Assembly: GCA_900316965.1 (NCBI GenBank)
Contig: ONEY01000001.1
Location: 186,001 to 250,000 of the forward strand
From: an uncultured Bacteroidales bacterium
GTDB lineage: Bacteria; Bacteroidota; Bacteroidia; Bacteroidales; P3
Reading direction: 5' to 3'
DNA: 64,000 nucleotides
Each line of letters opens with the position of its first letter. Position 1 is the stretch's first letter. The notes under the pieces are model-generated. The model saw only the letters and a program-made list of their open reading frames with translations, searched no databases and was not told the origin of the DNA. Position numbers and translations under genes: made by a program. Shown here piece by piece: positions 25,892-35,006 of the stretch.

Positions 25892-28492
25892 ATGCGAACA
25901 ATAACTAAAATCGCAATCATAATTATAGTCGTATGCTCTTCTATGTTTTCATGCAAAAAAGAGAAACACTTTATTAGCGATAAGGACTATAGAAATCAAG
26001 TACATGCTGACTTTCTTCAACGCCAACAATTGGCGGCAGGTCTCTCCCATCAGCTCTTCGACGGCATGGATACCCTCGACTGCGAAACACGCGAAGCTCT
26101 TGAATTTTTATATGCCTATATGCCTTACAGTGATCTTGCCGACTACAATCAATCATTTTACTTACAACAAATCAAGGCATCCTTTGAGGCTCGTGACCGT
26201 TTTGAGTGGGGTAAAAAGATTCCAGAGGACATTTTTCGACATTTTGTTTTGGTTTATCGTGTCAACAACGAGAATCTCGATACTGCAAGATCTCTGATGC
26301 TGCGTGAACTAACACCTCGTATTGTTGGATTATCAATGTATGACGCCGCCTTGGAGGTGAATCACTGGTGTCACGAACATGTCGCTTATAGAGCCAGTGA
26401 CGGACGTACTTCTGCACCTTTGGCTACTATGAGGACCTCCTTAGGTCGTTGCGGCGAAGAATCCACTTTCGCTGTTACTGCACTGAGAAGTGTGGGCATC
26501 CCCGCTCGACAATGCTACACACCTCGCTGGGCTCATTGTGACGACAACCACGCATGGGTGGAAGTCTTCATTGCTGACAGCAATAAATGGTATTTTTTGG
26601 GCGCCTGCGAACCTGATGCGGAATTGGATATGGGTTGGTTTGCAGTACCTTCCACTCGATGTATGATGGTTCATAGCAAAGCTTTTGGTAGATATCGTGG
26701 CGACGAGGAGGTTGTTAAAGAAACCTCGCTCTACAGCGAACTGAATCTGCTAAGCCACTATGCTCCAACAAAAAAGGTAACCATAACTGTGTACAACAGC
26801 GACAACAAACCTATCGAAGGCGCTGATGTGAAATTTAAATTATACAATTACAGCGAGTTCTACCCTCTAGCAACTATCAAAACGGACAAGCTGGGAAAAG
26901 CTAGCTTAACCACCGGCTTAGGTGATCTACAAATATGGGCAACTGATGGCGAAAAATACAACTACATTATGCTCGACGTTCGTAATAGCTCTGAAAGCGA
27001 GATATATTTAACACGGCATATTGACAACGAGAGTGAAAACTACGAGGAAAACATTGATGTCGTTCCTCCGGTAGCAGGTGCTGCAAAAGTTATTCCTAGC
27101 AAAAAGAAAGCTGATGTCAACGCAAAACGCTTGGTCTATGAGGATTCCGTTCGTGGTGCTTATGTTTCCACATTCCCTACAAGGAAAAATAATCCAGAAT
27201 TTAACGATCAAGAATGGTATTATATACACAAAAGTGAAGGTAACTACCATACTATCAAATCATTTATCAACGCCCACAAAGACAACATACCATTATTATA
27301 CGACTATCTCTCCAGTTTTAGCGACAAAGATATGCGTGATATTGAAGGGGTAACGCTTGAAGCTCATATAACTCCTATTAACGACAAAATCCCTTATGAT
27401 GTTTATAAAAAGGGTATTATGCCTGCTCGCATTAGTAACGAGATGATTCGTCAATGGAGAGCGTTTCTTGCCAAAGAACTAAAACATATTAATGATGTCA
27501 ACGAACTGATAACATGGACTAAAGAGAATATTTTTGTTGATGACACTGGCAACTATTACAATTGTCCTATATCACCTTGTGGAGTATACAAACTACGCCA
27601 CAGCGACAAGCATAGTCGCGACATATTCTTCGTTGCCGCTTGTCGCTCAATCAATATTCCTGCATATCTGGACAATGCCACAAATACTATATATGTATAT
27701 GATAACATGAACATTGCATCAAAACCAGGATGGCGAACTATTTCTTTTGAATCAGAAAATGCCATTCAGCCAAGTGCAACTCTTACTCTCACTTTCAAAA
27801 GCACCAAGGAGTTGGCAAAACCGACATATTGGTCTCACTTCTCACTGGCAAAATATGAGAATGGTGACTTTAAAACATTCGATTTCGAAGAGGATAACCG
27901 AATGAATCAGTTTCCAGCTACAATAAACTTGGAACCAGGCTATTATTGTCTGACAACGGGAAATAGATACTCTGAGGGCGATGTGTTGGCAAAAGCGGAA
28001 TATTTCACTGTATCAGAAGGCGAAAAAATAACTAAAGAAATCATTCTAAGACCGTTGAAAGCGCGACAAAATAAAACACTTGCTTCCATCGACGCATCTC
28101 AAGAGATAGTGCCTGAGATGGCCACTCTTGCCGACTATGCTGGAAGTACAGGTGTTCTGTTCATATTTGTTGGTGACTACAAAGAACCGTCAAAACACCT
28201 TATCAAAGAGTTACAAGCTCTTTCAAAAGAATATTCAGCATGGGGCGGAATGACATACCTTGTCGCACCTGCTTCTGCAAAACCCATAACATGGAAACTC
28301 CCCAACACCGACTGTATTATTCGTGAAGCCAACGACAAAGACCCCTTTGAAAAACAGATTATTGAGGCTTTGGAACTCAATTTGAACAATGACTATCCTC
28401 TTGTAGCTTTAGTTAACAACAAAGGTGAGATACTATTCCATAGTCATGGTTATTCCATAGGATTAGCCGAGCAGATACTGAAGCACCTATAA
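25892..28492 (+). CDS. Transglutaminase-like lipoprotein with C-terminal thioredoxin-like part
   Basis: 866 residues. Signal peptide with lipobox ending at Cys21 (SSMFSC), so probably lipid-anchored in the envelope. Residues about 150-245 form a transglutaminase-core (papain-like) domain with Cys187 (GRCGEES), His220 (DNHAWVEV) and Asp242 as the likely triad. An Ig-like/carboxypeptidase-regulatory-like strand region follows (about 290-350). A second, weaker transglutaminase-like segment lies at about 530-620 (ELITWTKENI, AACRSINIPAYLDN) without a clear triad. The last 120 residues (VLFIFVGDY to the end) resemble a thioredoxin fold lacking CxxC. Such bacterial domains are mostly peptidases or cross-linkers; substrate is not known. 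Terminator downstream; stands alone. Confidence 0.78.
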   Translation: MRTITKIAIIIIVVCSSMFSCKKEKHFISDKDYRNQVHADFLQRQQLAAGLSHQLFDGMDTLDCETREALEFLYAYMPYSDLADYNQSFYLQQIKASFEARDRFEWGKKIPEDIFRHFVLVYRVNNENLDTARSLMLRELTPRIVGLSMYDAALEVNHWCHEHVAYRASDGRTSAPLATMRTSLGRCGEESTFAVTALRSVGIPARQCYTPRWAHCDDNHAWVEVFIADSNKWYFLGACEPDAELDMGWFAVPSTRCMMVHSKAFGRYRGDEEVVKETSLYSELNLLSHYAPTKKVTITVYNSDNKPIEGADVKFKLYNYSEFYPLATIKTDKLGKASLTTGLGDLQIWATDGEKYNYIMLDVRNSSESEIYLTRHIDNESENYEENIDVVPPVAGAAKVIPSKKKADVNAKRLVYEDSVRGAYVSTFPTRKNNPEFNDQEWYYIHKSEGNYHTIKSFINAHKDNIPLLYDYLSSFSDKDMRDIEGVTLEAHITPINDKIPYDVYKKGIMPARISNEMIRQWRAFLAKELKHINDVNELITWTKENIFVDDTGNYYNCPISPCGVYKLRHSDKHSRDIFFVAACRSINIPAYLDNATNTIYVYDNMNIASKPGWRTISFESENAIQPSATLTLTFKSTKELAKPTYWSHFSLAKYENGDFKTFDFEEDNRMNQFPATINLEPGYYCLTTGNRYSEGDVLAKAEYFTVSEGEKITKEIILRPLKARQNKTLASIDASQEIVPEMATLADYAGSTGVLFIFVGDYKEPSKHLIKELQALSKEYSAWGGMTYLVAPASAKPITWKLPNTDCIIREANDKDPFEKQIIEALELNLNNDYPLVALVNNKGEILFHSHGYSIGLAEQILKHL

Positions 28493-28518
28493 TAGTACTC
28501 TCGCAACATCTGAACAAC

Positions 28519-28550
28519 AATAATGGCGTTGCATTTGCAACGCCATTATT
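28519..28550. terminator. Hairpin between convergent genes
   Basis: Perfect 15-bp stem AATAATGGCGTTGCA (28519-28533) with its complement (28536-28550). AT pairs flank both sides, so it can serve the plus-strand transglutaminase gene and the minus-strand glmS gene. Confidence 0.7.
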
Positions 28551-28606
28551 ATATTGAAATTATACTGTAAACCTTTATTTCGAATGGTTCATTCAACAAT
28601 CCACCA

Positions 28607-30469
28607 CTATTCTACAGTAACAGATTTCGCCAAATTACGTGGTTGGTCAACATTGCGTCCCTTCGCTATAGCCACATAATATGAGAGCAACTGAAGCGGC
28701 AGAATTGCCAACAATGGGACATAGCAATCACGTGTGTCTGGTATTTCAAAACAATAGTCAGACATACCCTTGACAATTGTATCTCCTTCTGTGACAACGC
28801 TAATAATCTTGCCTTTACGCGACTTGATTTCCTGTATATTGCTTACAATCTTATCATACATACCTCGTTTTGGAGCAATAACCACAACGGGCATCTCCTC
28901 ATCGATAAGGGCAATAGGGCCATGCTTCATTTCGGCCGCTGGGTAGCCCTCAGCATGGATATAACTGATTTCCTTAAGCTTTAAAGCACCCTCCAAAGCG
29001 ACGGGATAGTTGTAACCACGACCAAGATAGATAAAGTTACGAGCATAGGTGAACATCTGCGCAAAGTTGTCAATGCCTTTGTTATGGTCAAGAGTCCACT
29101 GCATTTTGTCTGGTATTTTCTGCAACTCATCGACGAGCATGTGGAACATATCCTCACTAAGAGTCTTTTTCTCTTTAGCTATGGCCAAACCAAGCATAAA
29201 CAAGGTTATCACCTGTCCCGTGAAGGCCTTTGTCGAAGCAACGCCGATTTCAGGGCCTACATGAAGATATGTACCGCTATCGGTGGCTCTAGGTATCGAG
29301 GATCCGATAACATTGCAAATGCCATAGAGGAATGCTCCTTTATCTTTTGCTAACTGAATGGCAGCGAGAGTATCGGCAGTCTCACCCGATTGAGATACGG
29401 CAATAACAACATCGTCGGGGAAAATAACAGGATTGCGATAGCGGAACTCAGAGGCATACTCGACTTCAACCGGAATCTGAGCTGCTTCCTCAATAAAATA
29501 TTTTCCGATAAGGGCTGAGTGCCATGATGTTCCACAAGCGCAAATGATGATACGACGAGCTTTCACAAACTTCTCTTTGTGGTCAATAATTCCGCTGAGA
29601 AGAACATCCTTGTCAACGATATTAAGACGACCTTTCGTGCATATTCTAAGTGCGTTAGGTTGTTCGTAGATCTCTTTTAACATGAAGTGGGCATATCCTC
29701 CTTTCTCCAGCTCATCAAGGTTCATCTGGAGGGTATGCACCTGCGGTGTTTGTTTTACGTTACTCAAATTGGTTATCTTAAGATCGCCATTACGATTCAT
29801 AATAGCAATCTCCTCATCCTGAAGATAAATAACCTTGTTGGTGTATTCAATAATTGGAGTCGCGTCGCTTCCGAGGAAAAATTCTCCCTTACCAGCACCA
29901 TTGTTAGTACCCACACCGATGATCAGCGGGCTACCTTTACGCGCACAGATGAGCTGGTCAGGATTACGCTTGTCGAGAATGGCAATGGCGTATGCACCAA
30001 CAACACTCTTAAGGGCAAGCTGTGTGGCCCTATAGAGGTCACAACCATGCTGTTGCTGGGTATATTCGACAAGCTGAACAAGAACTTCAGTATCGGTCTC
30101 GCTACAGAATGTCATTCCATTCTTCTCCAACTCGATACGAAGGGACTTATAATTCTCAATGATACCATTGTGAACCAACGAAAGGTTCTTGGACTGAGAA
30201 AAATGAGGGTGAGCATTTATCGCATTGGGTTCTCCATGCGTTGCCCAACGAGTATGAGCAATACCTATAGTACCGCTAATGTCTTTATCGGCAACAGAAG
30301 CCTCCAAAGCCGACACCTTCCCTTTTGACTTATATACCGACAATACACCGTCAGCATTAATCATCGAGACTCCGGCGCTATCGTAACCACGATATTCCAG
30401 TCTATGAAGCCCTTTGATAAGAATGGGATAGGCTTGCTGCTCCCCGATATATCCAACAATTCCACACAT
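28607..30469 (-). CDS. glmS: Glutamine--fructose-6-phosphate aminotransferase (isomerizing)
   Basis: 620 residues; makes glucosamine-6-phosphate from fructose-6-phosphate and glutamine for peptidoglycan and LPS. N-terminal Ntn glutaminase with the nucleophile Cys2 (MCGIVGYIG) and HTRWATHGEPN; two SIS domains follow (CGTSWHSAL; SQSGETADTLAA), ending in AKSVTVE as in all GlmS. Length slightly above the usual 608-612 due to a short insertion in the linker near residue 230-250. No glmS ribozyme is seen upstream, and none is expected in this phylum. Confidence 0.97.
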   Translation of the reverse strand: MCGIVGYIGEQQAYPILIKGLHRLEYRGYDSAGVSMINADGVLSVYKSKGKVSALEASVADKDISGTIGIAHTRWATHGEPNAINAHPHFSQSKNLSLVHNGIIENYKSLRIELEKNGMTFCSETDTEVLVQLVEYTQQQHGCDLYRATQLALKSVVGAYAIAILDKRNPDQLICARKGSPLIIGVGTNNGAGKGEFFLGSDATPIIEYTNKVIYLQDEEIAIMNRNGDLKITNLSNVKQTPQVHTLQMNLDELEKGGYAHFMLKEIYEQPNALRICTKGRLNIVDKDVLLSGIIDHKEKFVKARRIIICACGTSWHSALIGKYFIEEAAQIPVEVEYASEFRYRNPVIFPDDVVIAVSQSGETADTLAAIQLAKDKGAFLYGICNVIGSSIPRATDSGTYLHVGPEIGVASTKAFTGQVITLFMLGLAIAKEKKTLSEDMFHMLVDELQKIPDKMQWTLDHNKGIDNFAQMFTYARNFIYLGRGYNYPVALEGALKLKEISYIHAEGYPAAEMKHGPIALIDEEMPVVVIAPKRGMYDKIVSNIQEIKSRKGKIISVVTEGDTIVKGMSDYCFEIPDTRDCYVPLLAILPLQLLSYYVAIAKGRNVDQPRNLAKSVTVE

Positions 30470-30817
30470 ATTATTTCTTTTTAAAAAATATTAAAAATTA
30501 TTCAAATGTTTATCAATTAACTCATTAGACAAAGTAACTATGTAATAATAGTCAATCATTTTAATCAACAAAAATATTAAAAAAAATCAAAATATCAACA
30601 TAAAATATAAACCATTGTGGGTCATATTTAGAACAACACAAAAAACGCATCAAATAACAAAAAGAGAGACAAAAAGTTAAACAATCTAACCGAAATGAGG
30701 AAGTGGCAAGATAAAACTATAAAACAATAATTATGCAATGTAAGATAGAAAAGGGCCTCATTTAAGCCAAATCGCCAGCGGGCTTTAACCGAATAGCCTC
30801 TCCTAAATGTCCATAAT
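30470..30817. other. Gap between glmS and the tRNA-Lys pair
   Basis: About 350 AT-rich bases. Minus-strand TATTTTTG at 30569-30576 could be the -7 element of glmS, but no TTTG lies at the right distance. Short complementary octamers AAATGAGG and CCTCATTT occur around 30690-30760. Nothing else is recognised. Confidence 0.4.
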
Positions 30818-30840
30818 AAAAAAGTCGGCTCAAAGCCGAC
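30818..30840 (-). terminator. Terminator of the tRNA-Lys transcript
   Basis: Stem GTCGGCT (30824-30830) with AGCCGAC (30834-30840), 3-base loop; on the minus strand it is followed by six T (30818-30823), 7 bases after the second tRNA. Confidence 0.85.
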
Positions 30841-30846
30841 CCTGTG

Positions 30847-30919
30847 TGACCACGCTGGGGCTCGAACCCAGGACCCCATCCTTAAAAGGGATGTGCTCTA
30901 CCTGCTGAGCTACGTAGTC
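30847..30919 (-). tRNA. tRNA-Lys (anticodon TTT), copy 2
   Basis: 73 bases with a full cloverleaf: acceptor GACTACG with CGTGGTC (contains a G-T pair), anticodon stem CATCC/GGATG around loop CTTTTAA, and TTCGAGCC in the T arm. Discriminator A; CCA is not encoded. Identical to the copy 15 bases upstream in transcription. Confidence 0.97.
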
Positions 30920-30934
30920 GAACCAAAAACGTAG

Positions 30935-31007
30935 TGACCACGCTGGGGCTCGAACCCAGGACCCCATCCTTAAAAGGGATGTGCTCTACCTGCTGAGCTA
31001 CGTAGTC
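30935..31007 (-). tRNA. tRNA-Lys (anticodon TTT), copy 1
   Basis: 73 bases, identical in sequence to the second copy; first in the transcript, following the promoter at 31036-31066. No CCA encoded. Confidence 0.97.
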
Positions 31008-31035
31008 ATCAACTTGAGTGCCTCAAATGAGTTTG

Positions 31036-31066
31036 CAAAAGTACAACTTTTTTAAATACTGACAAA
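31036..31066 (-). promoter_or_regulatory. Bacteroidota-type promoter of the tRNA-Lys operon
   Basis: On the minus strand TTTG (31063-31066), 19 bases, TACTTTTG (31036-31043): full consensus. Transcription would begin about 20 bases before the first tRNA. Confidence 0.8.
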
Positions 31067-31193
31067 AATATTTTAATTCCATTCATCAATAATATCAGGC
31101 AATACTTTGTCTGTCAACACTTTTAAATGTAATATTTATACCCCAAAAAACACATTATTACTACATAAAATCATAAGAAAAGAAAAAATATAT

Positions 31194-31223
31194 CTTGCCA
31201 ATTAAAAAAAATTCGTATCTTTG
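31194..31223 (+). promoter_or_regulatory. Probable promoter for the 136-residue unknown gene
   Basis: CTTG (31194-31197, one base from TTTG), 18 bases, TATCTTTG (31216-31223). Leader about 25 bases. Confidence 0.55.
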
Positions 31224-31253
31224 TAATTTCAAAAAATAACAAAGATTACCATC

Positions 31254-31664
31254 ATGAACTACGAAATAAAACTCAAAAATGGAATTGGCAACATACTATT
31301 TGGAATGCCAGTGGAGGATGTGGTCAAACTAATTGGCGAGCCCGATGAAGTTGAAAACTTCGAAAACGCACTAGAAGCTCCTACAACATTACTTCATTAT
31401 GGAGACTCCCTTAGACTTTTTTTTGAAGATGAAAGTCCTACCCTACAATGCATAGACATCTCCGACGAATCAGCAACGTTGTTTGGTCATAAAATATTCG
31501 ATATGGATGAGCGCGAAATAGTACGGTTGATGGTAGACAACGGCTTCTACGAACAGGATGCCGACGAAGAGGCCTGGGGTGAAAGACGCATATCTTTTGG
31601 AGAAGGCAACGTGGATTTCTTCTTCGACAATGGTGATTTATCTGCCATAGTATATGGAAAATAA
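31254..31664 (+). CDS. Unknown small acidic protein
   Basis: 136 residues, not recognised. No signal peptide or membrane helix. The first 50 residues (FGMPVEDVVKLIGEPDEVE) resemble the helix-turn of BamE/SmpA-like or YpeP-type domains, where a phrase like FGMS-EEV--LLGEPDE is common; the rest is beta-rich and very acidic, with GNVDFFFDNGDLSAIVYGK at the end. Its last 11 bases overlap the start of the WbqC-like gene, so the two are translated together. Such acidic solo proteins are sometimes immunity proteins, but no toxin is adjacent; no function is assigned. Confidence 0.75.
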   Translation: MNYEIKLKNGIGNILFGMPVEDVVKLIGEPDEVENFENALEAPTTLLHYGDSLRLFFEDESPTLQCIDISDESATLFGHKIFDMDEREIVRLMVDNGFYEQDADEEAWGERRISFGEGNVDFFFDNGDLSAIVYGK

Positions 31665-32313
31665 AGCTTGCGAAGAAAATATCATTTTCCCTACCTCGTA
31701 TTTCCCTCCTTTGTTTCTGGCAGCAGCAATGGCGCAACATGCTTCCAAAAAAGAGACGATCTTTATCGAGGATTGCGAAACATTCCCTAAGCAAACACTC
31801 CGCAACCGAACTGTTATCTTGACAGCCAATGGAACGATGACCTTAAGCGTGCCCATTTTTCGTACACAGGGCAATCACACGACAACAAGAGAGATCGGAA
31901 TATGCTACACAGAAAGATGGAACGTGAATCATTGGCGAGCCATTGTGAGCGCATACAATTCGTCTCCTTATTTTTTATACTATCGAGATGATGTCGAAGC
32001 CATCATCAACAATCGCTATTCGAAATTAATTGACCTCAATGATGCAATAACAGTTTTTTTAGCGAAAAAACTAAAACTTAATTTTAACATACAACATACG
32101 ACAGATTTTTTAGCCAAAGAAAGCTACACCCACGACTATCGGGATAGGTTTTCTTACAAACACCCCGAGACACTTCCAAAGGCCAATGTCTATAGCCAAG
32201 TATTCAATGACAGAATGCCATTCAACCCCAATGTAAGCATATTGGATTTGCTATTCAATCTCGGTCCCGAAACAAAAGATTATCTTCTTTCCATTGATCT
32301 GGAAACAGAGTAA
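31654..32313 (+). CDS. WbqC-like family protein
   Basis: 219 residues. Family hallmarks: SYFPPLFLAAAM near the N-terminus, QTLRNRTVIL-NG-MTLSVPI, and CYTERWNVNHWRAIVSAYNSSPYF. WbqC-family proteins are common in Bacteroidota and named after a gene in an O-antigen locus; a role in surface-sugar or cell-envelope chemistry is guessed but not established. The ATG lies inside the end of the preceding gene (11-base overlap). Convergent with mnmG. Confidence 0.85.
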   Translation: MENKACEENIIFPTSYFPPLFLAAAMAQHASKKETIFIEDCETFPKQTLRNRTVILTANGTMTLSVPIFRTQGNHTTTREIGICYTERWNVNHWRAIVSAYNSSPYFLYYRDDVEAIINNRYSKLIDLNDAITVFLAKKLKLNFNIQHTTDFLAKESYTHDYRDRFSYKHPETLPKANVYSQVFNDRMPFNPNVSILDLLFNLGPETKDYLLSIDLETE

Positions 32314-32355
32314 AGAGAAGAGCTAAAACACATAGAACATGATTTTTAAGAGCGA

Positions 32356-32371
32356 TGTTTCACGAGAAACA
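32356..32371. promoter_or_regulatory. parS-like site 1 (ParB binding)
   Basis: TGTTTCACGAGAAACA, one base from the ParB/Spo0J consensus TGTTTCACGTGAAACA. It lies in the gap between convergent WbqC-like and mnmG genes and is extended to a 10-bp-arm palindrome (32352-32375), so a hairpin terminator is an alternative, although no T-run follows on either strand. Confidence 0.55.
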
Positions 32372-32458
32372 TCGCCCTTGGCATTATTTAAGCCCCATAA
32401 GGGTCATAACAAACATGTTCCATGAACTTTACACAACAAAAGAATATCTCTACGAAGC

Positions 32459-34345
32459 CTAAATACGACCATCTATAAGCAACAAAAGCACCGACACATC
32501 TGCAGGGGAGACTCCACTTATTCGAGAGGCCTGGCCTATCGTTTTTGGCTGTATTGCCGAAAGCTTTTCTCGAGCCTCAAAGGACAATGCAGAAACAGAA
32601 CGATAATCAATATCGTGAGGAATCTCCAAACCCTCATACCTCAAAATGCGGTCAGCTACATCGCTCTCCTTATCAATATAACGACTATACTTGACCATAA
32701 TCTCGGTTGCCGAACAGACCTCTTCCCTCAAATCATCGGGAACCGTTTCTACAACATCATCAAAAGAAGGGGAAATATTTGAAACATCCTTGAGAGACAA
32801 TTCGGGACGAAGCAGAAGACTCTCCAACCGAACCCTTTGCTGAAGAGGAGCCGAGGAATGGTCGGCGAGATAACTATTGGCGTCTGAAGGGGCAACTGAA
32901 CAATCTTTAATGGCTGTTACAAGCTTGTCTACCTCTTTCATTTTGTCCTCAACCCTACGCATTCTATCATCAGAAGCCAACCCCAACTCATGCGACAATG
33001 GGGTGAGACGAAAATCGGCATTATCCTGACGCAGAAGAATTCTATATTCGGCACGAGAAGTAAACATACGATAAGGTTCATCAACACCCTTAGTAACCAA
33101 ATCATCGATAAGGACTCCAATATATGCCTGAGATCGGTTCAAAACAAAAGGAGAGCGTCCTCTCAATTTCAAAACAGCATTAATGCCAGCCATAAGTCCT
33201 TGACAAGCAGCTTCCTCATAGCCAGTAGTACCATTAATCTGACCCGCAAAATAAAGATTTTCAACTCTCTTTGTTTCCAAAGAATATCTTAATTGCGTAG
33301 GAGGGAAATAGTCATACTCTATTGCATAACCTGGTTTCAATATAGATGCATTCTCAAAACCCTTGATAGAATGCAGAGCCTCCAATTGAACCTCCAGAGG
33401 GAGAGAGGACGAAAATCCATTTAGATAATATGAGTTTGTATTGCGACCTTCCGGCTCAACAAACAACTGATGATGGTCTTTATCCGAAAAACGTTCGATT
33501 TTATCTTCAATAGAAGGACAGTACCTAGGGCCTCGTCCCTGAATTCGACCAGTGAAGAGAGGAGATTTGCTAAAGCCTTTACGCAAAATATCATGTGTCT
33601 GCAAAGTAGTATATGCCAAATAACAAGGCTTCTGTTCCTTGAGAGTAGTTGTCAAAGGGCTAAACGAGAACTTCTGCGGATTATCATCACCGGGTTGAGG
33701 AGACAGAACAGAGAAATCGATAGTTCTACCATCTATTCGAACAGGTGTTCCTGTTTTCAACTTTTCAACACCAAAACCTTTCTCCAACAATTTGTCAGAA
33801 AGGCCTCGAGATGGCCCCTCCCCTATCCTACCTCCCGGCAAAGTTGTTTCGCCGATAAAAATTTTACCATTAAGGAATGTTCCATTGGTAAGCACTACCG
33901 ACTTGCACGGAATCTCAATATTCATACGAGTAGTCACACCCAAAACAACATCACCATCAATAGAGATATCTACAACCTCGTCTTGCCAAATCGAAAGATT
34001 AACCCTATTTTCAAGCAAATGACGCCAATTCATAGAAAACAGAGCTTTGTCACATTGTGCCCTTGGACTCCACATTGCAGGGCCTTTAGATCTGTTAAGC
34101 ATGCGAAACTGAATCATTGAGCGGTCGGTAATAATTCCCGAAAAACCACCAAGAGCATCAATCTCGCGAACAATCTGACCTTTTGCAACGCCACCCATAG
34201 CTGGGTTGCACGACATTTGGCAAATGGTGTCAATATTTTGTGTCACAAGTAATGTTTTAGCACCAAGCCCCGCAGCAGCGGCAGCGGCTTCAGCACCAGC
34301 ATGACCACCTCCGACGACAACAACATCAAACTGTTCAAATCTCAT
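32459..34345 (-). CDS. mnmG: tRNA uridine-5-carboxymethylaminomethyl modification enzyme MnmG (GidA)
   Basis: 628 residues. With MnmE it adds the carboxymethylaminomethyl group to U34 of certain tRNAs using FAD and methylene-tetrahydrofolate. FAD motif GGGHAG at 12-17; MSCNPAMGGVAKGQIVREIDA; GTFLNGKI; GYEEAACQGLMAGINA; C-terminal helical MnmE-binding domain with FTSRAEYRILLRQDNAD. Full length. The gene is often near the replication origin, where it was first named gidA; here parS-like sites lie on both sides. Confidence 0.97.
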   Translation of the reverse strand: MRFEQFDVVVVGGGHAGAEAAAAAAGLGAKTLLVTQNIDTICQMSCNPAMGGVAKGQIVREIDALGGFSGIITDRSMIQFRMLNRSKGPAMWSPRAQCDKALFSMNWRHLLENRVNLSIWQDEVVDISIDGDVVLGVTTRMNIEIPCKSVVLTNGTFLNGKIFIGETTLPGGRIGEGPSRGLSDKLLEKGFGVEKLKTGTPVRIDGRTIDFSVLSPQPGDDNPQKFSFSPLTTTLKEQKPCYLAYTTLQTHDILRKGFSKSPLFTGRIQGRGPRYCPSIEDKIERFSDKDHHQLFVEPEGRNTNSYYLNGFSSSLPLEVQLEALHSIKGFENASILKPGYAIEYDYFPPTQLRYSLETKRVENLYFAGQINGTTGYEEAACQGLMAGINAVLKLRGRSPFVLNRSQAYIGVLIDDLVTKGVDEPYRMFTSRAEYRILLRQDNADFRLTPLSHELGLASDDRMRRVEDKMKEVDKLVTAIKDCSVAPSDANSYLADHSSAPLQQRVRLESLLLRPELSLKDVSNISPSFDDVVETVPDDLREEVCSATEIMVKYSRYIDKESDVADRILRYEGLEIPHDIDYRSVSALSFEAREKLSAIQPKTIGQASRISGVSPADVSVLLLLIDGRI

Positions 34346-34378
34346 TGTACAAATTAATTTTCATCGATTTAGACACAT

Positions 34379-34394
34379 TGTTTCACGTGGAACA
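34379..34394. promoter_or_regulatory. parS-like site 2 (ParB binding)
   Basis: TGTTTCACGTGGAACA; its complement TGTTCCACGTGAAACA is a variant used by Spo0J in Bacillus subtilis. One base from the consensus. Intergenic, between ybeY and mnmG. Confidence 0.75.
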
Positions 34395-34406
34395 GAAAAG
34401 CAAAAA

Positions 34407-34829
34407 CTACTTCACAACAAACATAGATAAAGCATCGTTTTCTAGTTTACGCATGTTCATAGCCTCCTCATCTGTTTTGTCTTTATTACCCAAAAGATGA
34501 AGAACACCATGTATAATAACCCGCCTCAATTCTTGATCAAAATCACCGCCAAATAGGGTCGCATTCTCCCCTACCCTGTCAAGACTTATTATAATATCAC
34601 CTGATATACGATCACCAACAACATTATCGAATGTAATAATATCGGTATAAGTATCGTGATCAAGAAATCGCACATTTACATCATGGACATATTCGTCATT
34701 AGAAAATAAATAATTTATCTTGCCAGGCACCTTACCATGATGACGTATCACACTACAGATCCACGACGACACATACTTTTCATCGAAAAGTGGGTTTTTA
34801 TTATCTTGGTAGGAAAAATGGACAGCCAT
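34407..34829 (-). CDS. ybeY: Endoribonuclease YbeY (rRNA maturation factor)
   Basis: 140 residues. YbeY takes part in 16S rRNA 3' end maturation and ribosome quality control. The metal motif appears as HGVLHLLGNKDKT: two His are conserved, but the third ligand, His in the usual HxxxHxxGxDH, is replaced (Asp or Lys at that place), a variant commonly seen in Bacteroidota. Other features fit: DHDTYTDIITF and SGDIIISLDRV. It is next upstream of mnmG on the same strand (61-base gap), an order known from the phylum. Confidence 0.88.
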   Translation of the reverse strand: MAVHFSYQDNKNPLFDEKYVSSWICSVIRHHGKVPGKINYLFSNDEYVHDVNVRFLDHDTYTDIITFDNVVGDRISGDIIISLDRVGENATLFGGDFDQELRRVIIHGVLHLLGNKDKTDEEAMNMRKLENDALSMFVVK

Positions 34830-35006
34830 TATATCAAAAAAGTGGATTATTAATTATTGTAAGAGTAAAACTGTCAAAGCAAAACCACAACACAAACAAC
34901 TGAAACACAACAATATATTTATAAAAAACAAAAATTATTGCTCATTCTGAATGAAATATTCAGAGAGAACAAGAAACTTATTCGAGGAAAACAAAAGGGG
35001 AGGGTA

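Noticed and set aside
30628..30879. 83-residue frame overlapping a tRNA gene
   Set aside because: Runs through the tRNA terminator and the tRNA-Lys 3' half.
32352..32375. Reading parS-like site 1 as a plain terminator
   Set aside because: No T-run follows on either strand, and the core is one base from parS; still, it lies between convergent genes so the choice is not final.
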